From 62-47 sp044463945 (GTDB lineage Bacteria > Pseudomonadota > Alphaproteobacteria > Rhizobiales > Xanthobacteraceae), in NCBI GenBank assembly GCA_044463945.1, contig JBIQLW010000008.1:1-64000 (forward strand): 64,000 nt of DNA. Direction: 5' to 3'. The notes under the pieces were generated by a model, which had not been told where the DNA came from, did not search any database, and saw only the letters and a list, made by a program, of their open reading frames with translations. The stretch's first letter is position 1; the number at the start of each line of letters is the position of its first letter. The position numbers and the translations under genes were made by a program. Positions 23,629-31,386 of the stretch are shown here, one piece after another.

Positions 23629-23970
23629 ATGGCCCCAAACGCTAATCCGCGCCGCCTCCTCTACCTTGTCGAGTGGAGAAAATATCTCAAGGTTCGCCCC
23701 GCAGCGATTGCTGAGGCATTCGATATCGAACGCGAATCGGTTCACCGGATGGAGCGCGAACAGAACCGCATGGATGCGGAGAAAATCGCCAAATACGCTG
23801 ATGTGCTTGGAATTTTACCCGAGCAACTTTGGCGGCCGCCCCCGACCGGCGACGCCAACACCGGCGATGTTGGGCTGACAGCAGCGGAACGCGAGGCGGC
23901 ATTCACACTGTTGTCAAAACTCGCAAACACGCCCGCAAGACCCAAAAGCCGCCAGAGGGGCAAACCATAG
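23629..23970 (+). CDS. XRE-family regulator, second of the pair
   Basis: The 113-residue protein has an XRE-type fold: LVEWRKYLKVRPAAIAEAFD, then IERESVHRMEREQNRMDAEK and ADVLGILPEQLW. ATG 23629 was chosen because the upstream frame (to 23539) covers operator O1. The C-terminal part is polar and flexible. Its stop codon overlaps operator O2. Confidence 0.75.
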   Translation: MAPNANPRRLLYLVEWRKYLKVRPAAIAEAFDIERESVHRMEREQNRMDAEKIAKYADVLGILPEQLWRPPPTGDANTGDVGLTAAEREAAFTLLSKLANTPARPKSRQRGKP

Positions 23971-24023
23971 TAACCTGTCTGGTCACAGTTTATAATTGAC
24001 CAAAAGTGACCGAATAGGTTACT
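23969..24023 (+). promoter_or_regulatory. Operators O2 and O3 around a consensus -10 box
   Basis: O2 is AGTAACC-TGTCT-GGTCACA (23969-23987) and O3 is AGTGACC-GAATA-GGTTACT (24005-24023, perfect half-site pairing apart from the R/Y position). A perfect TATAAT lies between them (23991-23996). A rightward promoter here would have O2 over its -35 region and O3 just after its start site. It would read antisense into the converging membrane-protein gene and on toward the excisionase and integrase genes. Confidence 0.65.
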
Positions 24024-24024
24024 T

Positions 24025-24047
24025 TCTCCCGACCGCAAATCGGGAGA
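24025..24047. terminator. Inverted repeat, possible terminator or attenuator
   Basis: TCTCCCGA (24025-24032) pairs perfectly with TCGGGAGA (24040-24047) across a 7-base loop. It follows the operator pair and lies before the 3' end of the converging gene. There is no clear T tract on either side, so the function is uncertain. Confidence 0.4.
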
Positions 24048-24080
24048 CGCGCCGTGTTCGTCAACTCTATCCGCCCCCCA

Positions 24081-24500
24081 TCAATTGGCCGGTTTCTCTG
24101 CCTCTGCCCCCGCTGGGCGGCTGGCCGCCCGATAGACCCGGTAAACACGTTTCCGGCCGACGATGATGCCAAGGCCAAAAAAGATCGTGGAGCCGAGGAA
24201 TTCGATACCGGCCTCGATCTGCTGCATGACCGTCGTGGCGGAGTAGTAGCTGTAGCTCGATCCGATGGTCGCGCCGATGAGCAGCAAAAGGCAGATGACG
24301 CCGACGGCCGTCGGCCTCACCTCCTCGATGATGGTCGCCGTCGCGACACTGGCCGGATCAGCGACGCGCTGACCGTTGCGCCGCAACGATGCGATCCCGA
24401 CAGCGATCAGCCGCACGACAAGGAAAACAAAGAAGGCGACTGCGACAACCGTGAACCAGTCGGCCGCGGTTTTCGGCATCCATTCGAGCAGACTGTCCAT
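24081..24500 (-). CDS. Two- to three-span membrane protein
   Basis: The protein of about 139 residues has hydrophobic segments FTVVAVAFFVFLVVRLIAVG (about 17-36) and AVGVICLLLLIGATIGSSYS (about 66-85), plus a weaker one around 100-112 (STIFFGLGIIVGR), and a basic C-terminal tail. A GGGGGA site precedes ATG 24500. Placed in the regulatory region and opposed to the early genes, it may be expressed in the lysogen, for example in superinfection exclusion; that is inference. Confidence 0.6.
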   Translation of the reverse strand: MDSLLEWMPKTAADWFTVVAVAFFVFLVVRLIAVGIASLRRNGQRVADPASVATATIIEEVRPTAVGVICLLLLIGATIGSSYSYYSATTVMQQIEAGIEFLGSTIFFGLGIIVGRKRVYRVYRAASRPAGAEAEKPAN

Positions 24501-24551
24501 TTCCCCCACCGGACGTTTTCCGCCGCGCTACGCACGGCCCCGCCATCGACT

Positions 24552-24746
24552 TTGCCACCAACAGTTGCGGCCGACAACCTCGCCACCTGCACCCAGATCG
24601 AGGCCGACGCCGCCCTCGCCGAATGGCAACGCCAGCGCCACCTCCCGCCGACGCTCCGCATCGTCGGCTTTGATCCCGCCCTCGCCGCCTATGAAGCCAC
24701 CCTCGACATGATGCGCGAGGCATTCGGCCGCCGCGAGGTGGCGTGA
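24552..24746 (+). CDS. Small hypothetical protein (TTG start)
   Basis: The frame codes for about 64 residues (MPPTVAADNLATCTQIEADA, then LAEWQRQRHLPPTLRIVG and YEATLDMMREAFGRREVA). Codon choice is coding-like and it ends directly at the next start (GTGATGG). TTG 24552 is the only start that keeps the coherent part; an earlier start would run into the opposed gene. Confidence 0.45.
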   Translation: MPPTVAADNLATCTQIEADAALAEWQRQRHLPPTLRIVGFDPALAAYEATLDMMREAFGRREVA

Positions 24747-25057
24747 TGGGCAGGCAATCGCTCAAAGAGCAGCTTTTTGACCGCACCGTCGATGGTGATG
24801 AGGTGGCGGACCGCATCATGTTGGTCCTGCGACACAGCGCGATCAATAGATTTGAGCGCACAGAGCTGCTGCGGGCGCATTTTCTCGCCAGCTATCACAT
24901 GGCCCATTGGGAAAACGACATGTTCGATTTTCACGCGGACCATTTGTCGCTCAGCCCATTCAGGGACCGCGCCGAAATTGTGTCGGCGTATTCGGGCGGC
25001 CGGCCACTGCTTGACCGCAAACGGTCGGAGGCAGCCCAAACGCAGGCGGCGGAATAG
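24746..25057 (+). CDS. Hypothetical early protein
   Basis: The 103-residue protein begins MGRQSLKEQLFDRTVDGDEV and has ADRIMLVLRHSAINRFERTE and HMAHWENDMFDFHADHLS. Mixed helical, charged sequence without a recognised motif. It overlaps the upstream stop codon and precedes a winged-helix gene by 2 bases. Confidence 0.6.
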   Translation: MGRQSLKEQLFDRTVDGDEVADRIMLVLRHSAINRFERTELLRAHFLASYHMAHWENDMFDFHADHLSLSPFRDRAEIVSAYSGGRPLLDRKRSEAAQTQAAE

Positions 25058-25059
25058 CG

Positions 25060-25392
25060 ATGACCGGCTACGTGCCCCGCCCGGTCTGGTGGATGACCAC
25101 CCGCGAGACGCTGGCGCCGGCGCGGATGCGCGCGCGCGTCCTTGAAATCCTGTCGGACGGCAAGGCGCGCGCTCCCCGCGACATTTACGGCCCGCACGGC
25201 TACCTCCCGAGCGCCGTCTGCCGCGCGCTGCTGGAGCTGGTGCGCGACGACCTCGTCAGCCGCGCCGGCGAGCCGGGCGCTTATCGCTACAGCATCGCCG
25301 CGGCGATCGCCGAGCCGACCAGCATCGTCCCGACGCAGGACTCGACGCCTGCGATCCCCCGCTACGTGGAACCTCGGGAGACGGCTCCATGA
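25060..25392 (+). CDS. Winged-helix-like protein
   Basis: The 110-residue protein has a likely winged-helix core: ARMRARVLEILSDGKARAPR, then PSAVCRALLELVRDDLVSRA and PGAYRYSI. This resembles small phage transcription factors. The start lies 2 bases after the preceding stop and its own stop overlaps the excisionase start (ATGA). Confidence 0.6.
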   Translation: MTGYVPRPVWWMTTRETLAPARMRARVLEILSDGKARAPRDIYGPHGYLPSAVCRALLELVRDDLVSRAGEPGAYRYSIAAAIAEPTSIVPTQDSTPAIPRYVEPRETAP

Positions 25393-25739
25393 GCACCTTT
25401 CGCCTTCGCACCATGGAGGAGGCGGCCGCAGAATTCCGGGTGAGTCGCCGCTTTTTTCAAGATTTCATCCGCGCGAACCCATTTTATCGCGTTATGGGTC
25501 GGCGTAAGCTATTTTCCGATGACGACATGCGCCGCCTGTACGAGCTCCTGCCATGCCCCTCAAACTCAGAGCGCCCCGCAAAGGCAAAACGCCGAACTGG
25601 TCAATCCGCGGCACCCACCTCGGAATCTACGTTGAACGAACTACGGGCACTCCTGACAAGGCACAAGCCCAAAGAGTTGTTACCCGTATCCGAAAGCAGA
25701 TCGAACGTGGTGAATATGCCGCGCCGGCCGAGCCGGTAG
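25389..25739 (+). CDS. Excisionase-like protein (helix-turn-helix type 17/MerR-like)
   Basis: The 116-residue protein opens with FRLRTMEEAAAEFRVSRRFF and QDFIRANPFYRVMGRRKLFS, the fold used by excisionases and HTH_17 proteins. Its 3' end overlaps the integrase gene by 187 bases in another frame; residues after about 60 may thus be constrained mainly by the integrase. The position directly before int supports a role in directional control of excision. Confidence 0.65.
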   Translation: MSTFRLRTMEEAAAEFRVSRRFFQDFIRANPFYRVMGRRKLFSDDDMRRLYELLPCPSNSERPAKAKRRTGQSAAPTSESTLNELRALLTRHKPKELLPVSESRSNVVNMPRRPSR

Positions 25740-26734
25740 CGACCATAAAGCTCGAGCCGACGTTTGCTGACGCCGTGCTGGCGTATCTACGTGCGGACGG
25801 AGATCCGAAGGGCATCAGCGCAATCATCGAGCAGACCGGACCCTACGCCCTGCGCGACCTCAAGCTGTCCGAAATCGACCAACTCGCGATCGACAATGCG
25901 GCCAATGCGCTCTATCCCGATGCGCCGCCACAAACCAAGAACCGCCAGTTCTACACGCCGGTTTCGGCGATCCTGAAGCGTGTCGGCATCGACACCGCCA
26001 TCAAGCGCCCGAAGGGCTGGCGCGGCAGCAAGAGCATATCGTGGCTGGAACCGGATCAAGCATTCCGGCTCATCGAAAACGCTTATTCGCAGGATCCTGA
26101 ATTCGGCCTGATGTGCCTGACGCTGCTGTATACTGGTATGCGCCTCGGCGACATCCTCGGCGCACGGCTACGCGACCTCAAGATCGACGAGGCCCTGCTC
26201 TATATCCCCGACACAAAGAACGGAGAGCCCCGTCCAGTGCATTTACCGCCCATCGTGGTAGAAGCCATGCGGACACAGCCGTCGCGCGCTCCACGGCCAC
26301 GTAAAGCCGACGGCAAGCCCCTTAAAAACGGAGAGGCGGGCCGCAGCCCGGCGGATGCCGGCGTGCCGTGGCTGGAACGCGACCGGAACGCCAAGCTGTT
26401 CCGCTTCCACGCCGGCACGCCCCTCCGACAGCGCCTCGCGCGCGCGATGAAAGTATCGAAACTATCCTTCCCGCGCCGGCAGGGCGGCTTTCACGTCTTC
26501 TGCCACACCTACGGCACATGGATGACGCGCTACGGCCAGCTCGACACCTTCGGACTGGTGCGCACCGGCCGCTGGAAAAATCCGGAGTCGGCCAGCCGCT
26601 ACAACCACACCATCGCCAGCGAGGAAGCGCGCCGCGCCGACCGCCTTCCGACGTCTACACGCATAGCTCGGAGCCGGGGAAAATCCGGGGAAAACACCTC
26701 ACCCGTCGAAAACTGTACGATAAATCAACGATAG
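25553..26734 (+). CDS. int: Tyrosine recombinase/integrase
   Basis: The 393-residue protein should integrate the element at tRNA-Val. The N-terminal part is an arm/core-binding region. The catalytic domain shows the first Arg in TGMRLGD, Lys in PDTKNGEPR, the His box FHVFCHTYGTWM (His314) and the nucleophile Tyr350 in SRYNHT. In the His box the usual second Arg (HxxR) is Cys317 (HxxC). The gene ends 4 bases before attR, and its last codons cover an arm-type repeat. Confidence 0.93.
   Translation: MPLKLRAPRKGKTPNWSIRGTHLGIYVERTTGTPDKAQAQRVVTRIRKQIERGEYAAPAEPVATIKLEPTFADAVLAYLRADGDPKGISAIIEQTGPYALRDLKLSEIDQLAIDNAANALYPDAPPQTKNRQFYTPVSAILKRVGIDTAIKRPKGWRGSKSISWLEPDQAFRLIENAYSQDPEFGLMCLTLLYTGMRLGDILGARLRDLKIDEALLYIPDTKNGEPRPVHLPPIVVEAMRTQPSRAPRPRKADGKPLKNGEAGRSPADAGVPWLERDRNAKLFRFHAGTPLRQRLARAMKVSKLSFPRRQGGFHVFCHTYGTWMTRYGQLDTFGLVRTGRWKNPESASRYNHTIASEEARRADRLPTSTRIARSRGKSGENTSPVENCTINQR
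26675..26692 (+). repeat. Right-hand integrase arm-type repeat
   Basis: CGGGGAAAATCCGGGGAA is identical to 179-196. With flanking bases it forms two CCGGGGAAAA units 11 bp apart. It lies 46 bp from the attR core, inside the 3' end of int, while the left copy lies 87 bp from the attL core; in the circular form both would flank attP. Confidence 0.65.
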
Positions 26735-26738
26735 AAAC

Positions 26739-26795
26739 TCCCTTCACACGGGAGAGGTCCAAGGTTCGATCCCTTGTGCGCCCACCATGAAAAGC
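26739..26795 (+). repeat. attR: attR core: 57-bp direct repeat
   Basis: This sequence is identical to 35-91 and is the displaced original 3' half of the host tRNA-Val gene. There is no tRNA 5' half upstream, so this copy is not a functional tRNA. Confidence 0.95.
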
Positions 26796-26815
26796 TCAAT
26801 AAACAAGGGCTTTTC
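26789..26815 (+). terminator. Original host hairpin of the tRNA-Val gene
   Basis: GAAAAGC (26789-26795) pairs perfectly with GCTTTTC (26809-26815) across 13 bases. The left arm is inside the att core, so integration split this probable terminator away from the tRNA. Confidence 0.55.
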
Positions 26816-27256
26816 TCAATTCAGCAAAATCATTCTTCGGCAGTTCGCAACAGAACGAATCGCGAAACGCGCGCATCGATCCGTGGACTTTCAGGGGGAC
26901 TTTGTTCTTGGCGCGTTCCCCCGTTCACGTTCATGGGGGATGCGATGAGGCTGATCGTGCTCGCCGTTTATCGGAATGTCATCGGAGCAGAGAATTCCGA
27001 AAGAGAAAATCTATACAATATCCAGCGAAGTGGACCGGGTGCTACTTGCAGAATGGAGACCTCCTAGAGACAGACAAGCATCCATACCCTCCTTCGGAAC
27101 AACCACATTTCCGCCGGCATATGCCGTTTGCGGATCATAGGTCATGGAACATCGGCTTTGCGCCGCAAGCCGGCCAGATACTTATCGCTCAGGTATTCGC
27201 TCCTGAATGACCTCAAATAACGGCTGCATTCACATCGCTCAGACGTGCGTTGTATT
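26816..27256. other. Intergenic host DNA beside attR
   Basis: About 440 bases with lower GC than the surroundings and no frame that reads as a convincing protein on either strand. I see no tRNA, repeat or insertion sequence end here. Confidence 0.5.
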
Positions 27257-28285
27257 TCAGCCCACGGACACGCCCGCTTTTGCCCGTCTGATTCCGAGTG
27301 CCAGAATGCGATGCAATAGATCCGGGTAATCGAGGCCGTCATGCCGAGCCGCCTTAGCGAACTCCTGGCTCTCCGCGATTTCGGGATTGGGATTTGCTTC
27401 AATGAAATACGGGGTCCCGTCGGGCGCAAGGCGAAAGTCGATGCGCGCGTATCCATCGAGCCCCAGCGTTCGATAAATGCGTTTCGCTGTTCGCTGAATG
27501 CGGGCGGATACTTCCGGCGCCAGGTCCTCGGCTGGTCCGTCCGCGATTCCGACCCGCTCCTGGTAGCTGGTATCGTGCTTGACCTTCTCGGTGGCGATGT
27601 GCCGGGCACCCCCCATGGTTCCGAACTTCAATTCCCACACCGGTAAAGCCCTCAGCCGATTGTTGCCGAGCACGCTCACATACAGTTCACGTCCCTCGAT
27701 GAATTGCTCGGCGATGGCGGCGGTTTCGATCCGCTCGTGGATAAAGGCAACCCGCTCGGCAAGCTTCTCGTCCGTATCGACGACAGACGCCTGCGAGATG
27801 CCAGGCGACCCATCCTCGTTCAGGCTTTTGACAATCAGCGGTAGCGCTAGGCGCGGCGGCCGCTTGACCTTGCGGCGCATTGGAAACACGGCGAAAGCCG
27901 GGACTGCAATCCGGCGATGATGCACCAGCGTCTTCGACAGATCCTTGCCGCGTGCCAGCACCAGGCCGCGCGGATTACACCCCGTATAAGGGACCTTCAT
28001 CAGTTCGAGAAAGCTTGCGATATGCTGGTCATAGGCGGTCTGATAGTGAAATTCTTCCAGTAGCGTGAACACTACATGCGGTTTGAAACTTTCGATCTCG
28101 TCGCGAACAGGCTTGATTTCCTCCTGCACACCAAGCGGACGAACGTTGTGGCCAGCCGCACGCAGGGTGCTTACGATATCGTATTCCGTTTTCCATTTAT
28201 TGATTTCCTGCGCCGTGTAGCCGTCGGTCGATTCTGGCGGCACGAAGTCCGGATGCATGAGCACGAGGATTCGCAGGCGTCTCAT
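27257..28285 (-). CDS. ATP-grasp ligase, D-alanine-D-alanine ligase-like
   Basis: The 342-residue protein has ATP-grasp features: HVVFTLLEEFHYQTAYDQHI, the small-loop PYTGCNPRGLVLARGKDLSK region, the lysine of PLIVKSLNEDGSPGIS, EQFIEGRELYVSVLG and the metal-binding ARIDFRL plus FIEANPNPE near the C terminus. The family joins a carboxylate to an amine with ATP. The start at 28285 overlaps the stop of the metallopeptidase gene (ATGA), so the pair is coupled. It is probably not the housekeeping Ddl, which lies in the mur cluster; substrate unknown. Confidence 0.85.
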   Translation of the reverse strand: MRRLRILVLMHPDFVPPESTDGYTAQEINKWKTEYDIVSTLRAAGHNVRPLGVQEEIKPVRDEIESFKPHVVFTLLEEFHYQTAYDQHIASFLELMKVPYTGCNPRGLVLARGKDLSKTLVHHRRIAVPAFAVFPMRRKVKRPPRLALPLIVKSLNEDGSPGISQASVVDTDEKLAERVAFIHERIETAAIAEQFIEGRELYVSVLGNNRLRALPVWELKFGTMGGARHIATEKVKHDTSYQERVGIADGPAEDLAPEVSARIQRTAKRIYRTLGLDGYARIDFRLAPDGTPYFIEANPNPEIAESQEFAKAARHDGLDYPDLLHRILALGIRRAKAGVSVG

Positions 28286-29310
28286 AGGGCGATCCATTTA
28301 CGTCTTGATGGGCCGAACAGCGCGTGCATCGTCTTGGCCGTCAACAACACAGTGAAGTCCATCACGAGCTTTCGTTCGGAACCGACAGCGCGCAGATTGA
28401 GCTCGCGACAGCGAGAGATCATGTCATCCAGCACGGCATCGAGCGTCAGTTGGTTCTCGCCGGTCCACTGCGCGACCAACTGCCGGATGTGAGCACGATG
28501 CCGCCGGATGAAACGCGATGCCGGTTGCGCCCGGGAGTGTCTGGGATCGGCGGAAAACAGCCGAGAGAGATCGCGATCATACGTCTTCGGCGGTGTGAAG
28601 GCGTAGAATGCCTGCTTTTTCCGATAGTGCTCGCCAAGCGTTTGACTGAGTTCAGCTAAGGGCTCGACACGCTCCCGCGTTGTGAGTAGCGGCCGTTTTC
28701 CGGCGATCTCGCTCATCAGCTCATCGACATATTCGAGCTTCTTCAGCGCCGGCCAATGGGCATAGCGGGTCCGCCAGTTAGACCGCGGCCGCAGCCACAC
28801 CGCGAAGGTTTCGGCGAAGTCCTCGTCTGGATGGCTCTGCGCATACCAGAGTCGAAGATGCTGGACATACCGCCGGCTGGCCGGATTGGGCCGATAATAG
28901 CGCGGGTATCGTTTCGAGGATAAGCCGAATAGCTGCTGCCAGCGTCGGCGGCGTTGTAGCTGATAGGCGTGCTGCACCGTATGGCCAGCCTCATGACGGA
29001 GAATCGCCATGCACTCGGACCAAGTGCCCCCCTCGACCTCGAGCATCATCTTCCTCTCGATCTTCATCAGGCGGGGATGAGTAAGGTAAAAGGGAATGGC
29101 AATGCCGGGCGAACTTGCCGGACTGAACCATTCGCTCGAGATCCATGCGTGCGGCCGCAGCCGGATCCCCCGCTCCTCGAGTTCTTCATGCAGAGTTGCG
29201 AGACAATCCTCGAGCCAGGTGCCTTTGACACCAACCTTCAAACTACTAAGGCGGCGCTCAAGCAACTCCTTATCCGATAGCTTTTCCCAGGTAAATTTGC
29301 GGCGCGACAT
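28282..29310 (-). CDS. Putative zinc metallopeptidase
   Basis: The 342-residue soluble protein has the zinc motif HEAGH (106-110) and a downstream acidic motif DEDFAETFAVWL (162-173) that could give the third ligand, as in gluzincin-like peptidases. The C-terminal half is basic and helical. There is no signal peptide, so it probably acts in the cytoplasm. It is translationally coupled to the ATP-grasp gene, so the two likely act on one substrate. ATG 29310 was preferred to 29367, which precedes unlikely sequence. Confidence 0.75.
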   Translation of the reverse strand: MSRRKFTWEKLSDKELLERRLSSLKVGVKGTWLEDCLATLHEELEERGIRLRPHAWISSEWFSPASSPGIAIPFYLTHPRLMKIERKMMLEVEGGTWSECMAILRHEAGHTVQHAYQLQRRRRWQQLFGLSSKRYPRYYRPNPASRRYVQHLRLWYAQSHPDEDFAETFAVWLRPRSNWRTRYAHWPALKKLEYVDELMSEIAGKRPLLTTRERVEPLAELSQTLGEHYRKKQAFYAFTPPKTYDRDLSRLFSADPRHSRAQPASRFIRRHRAHIRQLVAQWTGENQLTLDAVLDDMISRCRELNLRAVGSERKLVMDFTVLLTAKTMHALFGPSRRKWIAL

Positions 29311-29399
29311 AGGATATCTGAGATAATGAACATCGACTTTTAGATGGTGCCACAAGATGTTGCTCACAACAACTGCGGGTCTTCTCAGCGCGCCACTGT

Positions 29400-29690
29400 T
29401 CAGTCGCGTACCTCAGTGAGCCGCGGCATCTCCGTCACCGAAGGCTGTATCAGAGCTTTCCAGTCCGCCTCCTGCCACGCGTCCCCGCATAACCAGGCGA
29501 TGCTTGCCAAGCATCCAGATGTCGTCGCATCGGCTGTTGGCTTTCTGGTCTGGAGCAGGAATGTCGCCAGCTGGCTCATGCTCAGGATCAACAATGTCGC
29601 CCGAAAGGCTGTCGGATTCTGCCGCACTGAGGCCAGTGATCTCGATAGCCCGGAGACCGCAGATCCTCTCCGACTAACTCCGTTAAGCTA
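29400..29690 (-). pseudogene. Remnant of a ParB-type DNA methylase
   Basis: On the minus strand one frame reads GLRAIEITGLSAAESDSLSG and then DDIWMLGKHRL; after a frameshift another frame continues CGDAWQEADWKAL. This matches the linker of ParB-methylase fusion proteins found in mobile elements (WxLGxHRLxCGDA). The domains on either side are missing. It suggests an older integrated element near this site. Confidence 0.55.
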
Positions 29691-29828
29691 AATTCATAAT
29701 ATCGGCTTTGCTAGCCGAGTGCAATTCGTCAGCAACTCCAACCACTCCACGAACAACCCAGTTCGTAAATGCTCTCTTTAGGCTAAACCCCACGCGCTTC
29801 GTTAGCGGGAGGAACATCAGAGACGTGA

Positions 29829-31352
29829 TTAGTCCATGAATCTCGTTGCGGCACGCACAATCACGGCGAGCTTGTCTTCAGCCGAGGTCGCCGCACAAAT
29901 CGGATTGTCGGCGAACGTCGCGAATCCGCAGTCGGGATGCAGCAACACGCGCTCGCGTCCGAATAGATCGACGGCGCGGGCAATCTTTGCGGCGACATCA
30001 TCGATCAGCTCAGTCTCTACATGCTTCTGGTTGACGACGCCAACACCGATGCGAGCATCGGCCGGCAACCGACGAAGGATTTCCATTTCGCCCGCGCGTG
30101 GCGTGCACATCTCCAAAAGATAGGCGCCTACCTTCATGCCGGCGAGCGTCTCTACCAGCGGGGCATAGCTGCCGGCCAATGCAACGCTCTCGTCGGGCGT
30201 CCAGTTGCCGCGACAAACGTGCATCGCGATACGCTCGCGCGGCAGACCGTCGACGACGGCGTTCATCAGGTCCCGCGCGAAGCCGAGTTCATGTTCTGGC
30301 CCAAGCGATTCCGATAGCGCGCCACACATGAAGCTGCGCTTGCTCTTCGGCCCGCTGAACACCACTTCGGACAGCACCGGCTCATCAAGCTGCACCAGAG
30401 CCGCGCCGCCGTCGAGCAGATCGATCACCTCCTCGCGCAACACCCGCACGATATCCGCCGCGATCTGTTCGCGCGAGGAATAGACCTGCTCGGAGATGCA
30501 CTCCATCCACATGGTCCGCGTCAGCAGATAAGGCCCCGGCAGCGCGACCTTGACCGGCTTCGCTGTGACGCCGCGCAGGAAGTCGAGCTCATGGCCGGCG
30601 ATCGGTCGTGCGCGGCGGATCGGGCCGAACACGCCAGGATGGCGCACGTCGCCGGCGGGAACGTCGAGTGCGCGCAACTCCGCCTCGAACTCCTCCGGAT
30701 GATCGACCAGCGGCAACAGGTCGGTCAACGGCACCAACTGGCAGCCGTCGAGGCGGGTGGCGACAAAACTTGCATAGCTGTCGCGGCGCTGCTCGCCGTC
30801 GGTCATGACGCCGACGCCAGCACGTTCCTGTGCGGCAACCACCAGTCGGACCGCGTCATCGGCGGTTTCGTGAAACCGCGCCTCCTCGAGCCGGCCCTCT
30901 ACGTGATCGTGCATCGCCTCGACCATCCAGCGCGGCCGCGGCCAACTGCCGATGCCCATTACCGCCAGCGGTGGCACCGCCTGCGGCGCAACGATGTCCT
31001 TGCGGCGCGGCAACGGCTTCGGTGGCGTCGAAGCCACGGCCGGCGCGACCGAAGCCGCTGGAGCTCTCGGCGCTTCTGCCTTGCTGCGCTCCGCGAGTTG
31101 CCCCTTGCAGACCAGGAATTTGCGTTGCTTGCCTTCCTTCGACCATGTCACCAGCTCGTTGCCGGTGAGCCGACACCACGCCGGCAAATCCTCATCGACA
31201 GAAATCTCGGTCGAGCGGATTTCGAGCAGGCCACCGCGCGGCAGCGGATCGATATGCTTGCGGATCAGCAGCAACAACCCGTTGCCGCAGTCGAGATCGC
31301 CGCCGTCAAAGCTGACGTCGGGCGGCAGGTGGTCATTCATCCCAAAACCCAT
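29829..31352 (-). CDS. TusA-like domain fused to a MetE-type methyltransferase
   Basis: The 507-residue protein has a TusA-like N-terminal domain (about 1-75: VSFDGGDLDCGNGLLLLIRK, then RGGLLEIRSTEISVDEDLPA and WCRLTGNELV). After a proline-alanine linker comes a domain like the C-terminal half of cobalamin-independent methionine synthase. Zinc ligands appear kept: HVC in IAMHVCRGN and the distal Cys in HPDCGF. It probably transfers a methyl group to or from a thiol, with the sulfur carried by the fused domain. An AGGAAG site precedes ATG 31352. It is the last gene of a sulfur-relay operon. Confidence 0.8.
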   Translation of the reverse strand: MGFGMNDHLPPDVSFDGGDLDCGNGLLLLIRKHIDPLPRGGLLEIRSTEISVDEDLPAWCRLTGNELVTWSKEGKQRKFLVCKGQLAERSKAEAPRAPAASVAPAVASTPPKPLPRRKDIVAPQAVPPLAVMGIGSWPRPRWMVEAMHDHVEGRLEEARFHETADDAVRLVVAAQERAGVGVMTDGEQRRDSYASFVATRLDGCQLVPLTDLLPLVDHPEEFEAELRALDVPAGDVRHPGVFGPIRRARPIAGHELDFLRGVTAKPVKVALPGPYLLTRTMWMECISEQVYSSREQIAADIVRVLREEVIDLLDGGAALVQLDEPVLSEVVFSGPKSKRSFMCGALSESLGPEHELGFARDLMNAVVDGLPRERIAMHVCRGNWTPDESVALAGSYAPLVETLAGMKVGAYLLEMCTPRAGEMEILRRLPADARIGVGVVNQKHVETELIDDVAAKIARAVDLFGRERVLLHPDCGFATFADNPICAATSAEDKLAVIVRAATRFMD

Positions 31353-31386
31353 CGTGACTTCCTGCTCGACGTCGTTCGACCCATGA

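Larger units (their letters stand above)
35..26795. mobile_element. P2-like tail-module prophage or tailocin-like element carrying a diversity-generating retroelement
   Basis: The element is bounded by 57-bp att repeats and is about 26.7 kb long. It encodes an integrase, an excisionase-like protein, XRE regulators, a P2-type contractile tail module (D, X, U, T, E, FII, FI homologues), fibre proteins, a lysis cassette, two orphan DNA methylases, BrnTA and a diversity-generating retroelement. Terminase, portal, scaffold, capsid, replication and recognisable V/W/J/I baseplate genes are absent. This is smaller than a P2-type genome (about 30 kb or more). A defective prophage and a tail-only particle locus are both possible. 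Confidence 0.9.

Noticed and set aside
35..26795. Capsid, portal or terminase genes
   Set aside because: Every sizeable frame in the element was read; none has Walker/nuclease features of terminases or looks like a portal or capsid. Very divergent versions cannot be excluded by eye.
27142..27609. Minus-strand frame of 155 codons by the ATP-grasp gene
   Set aside because: It overlaps the ATP-grasp catalytic region in another frame and has no motif.
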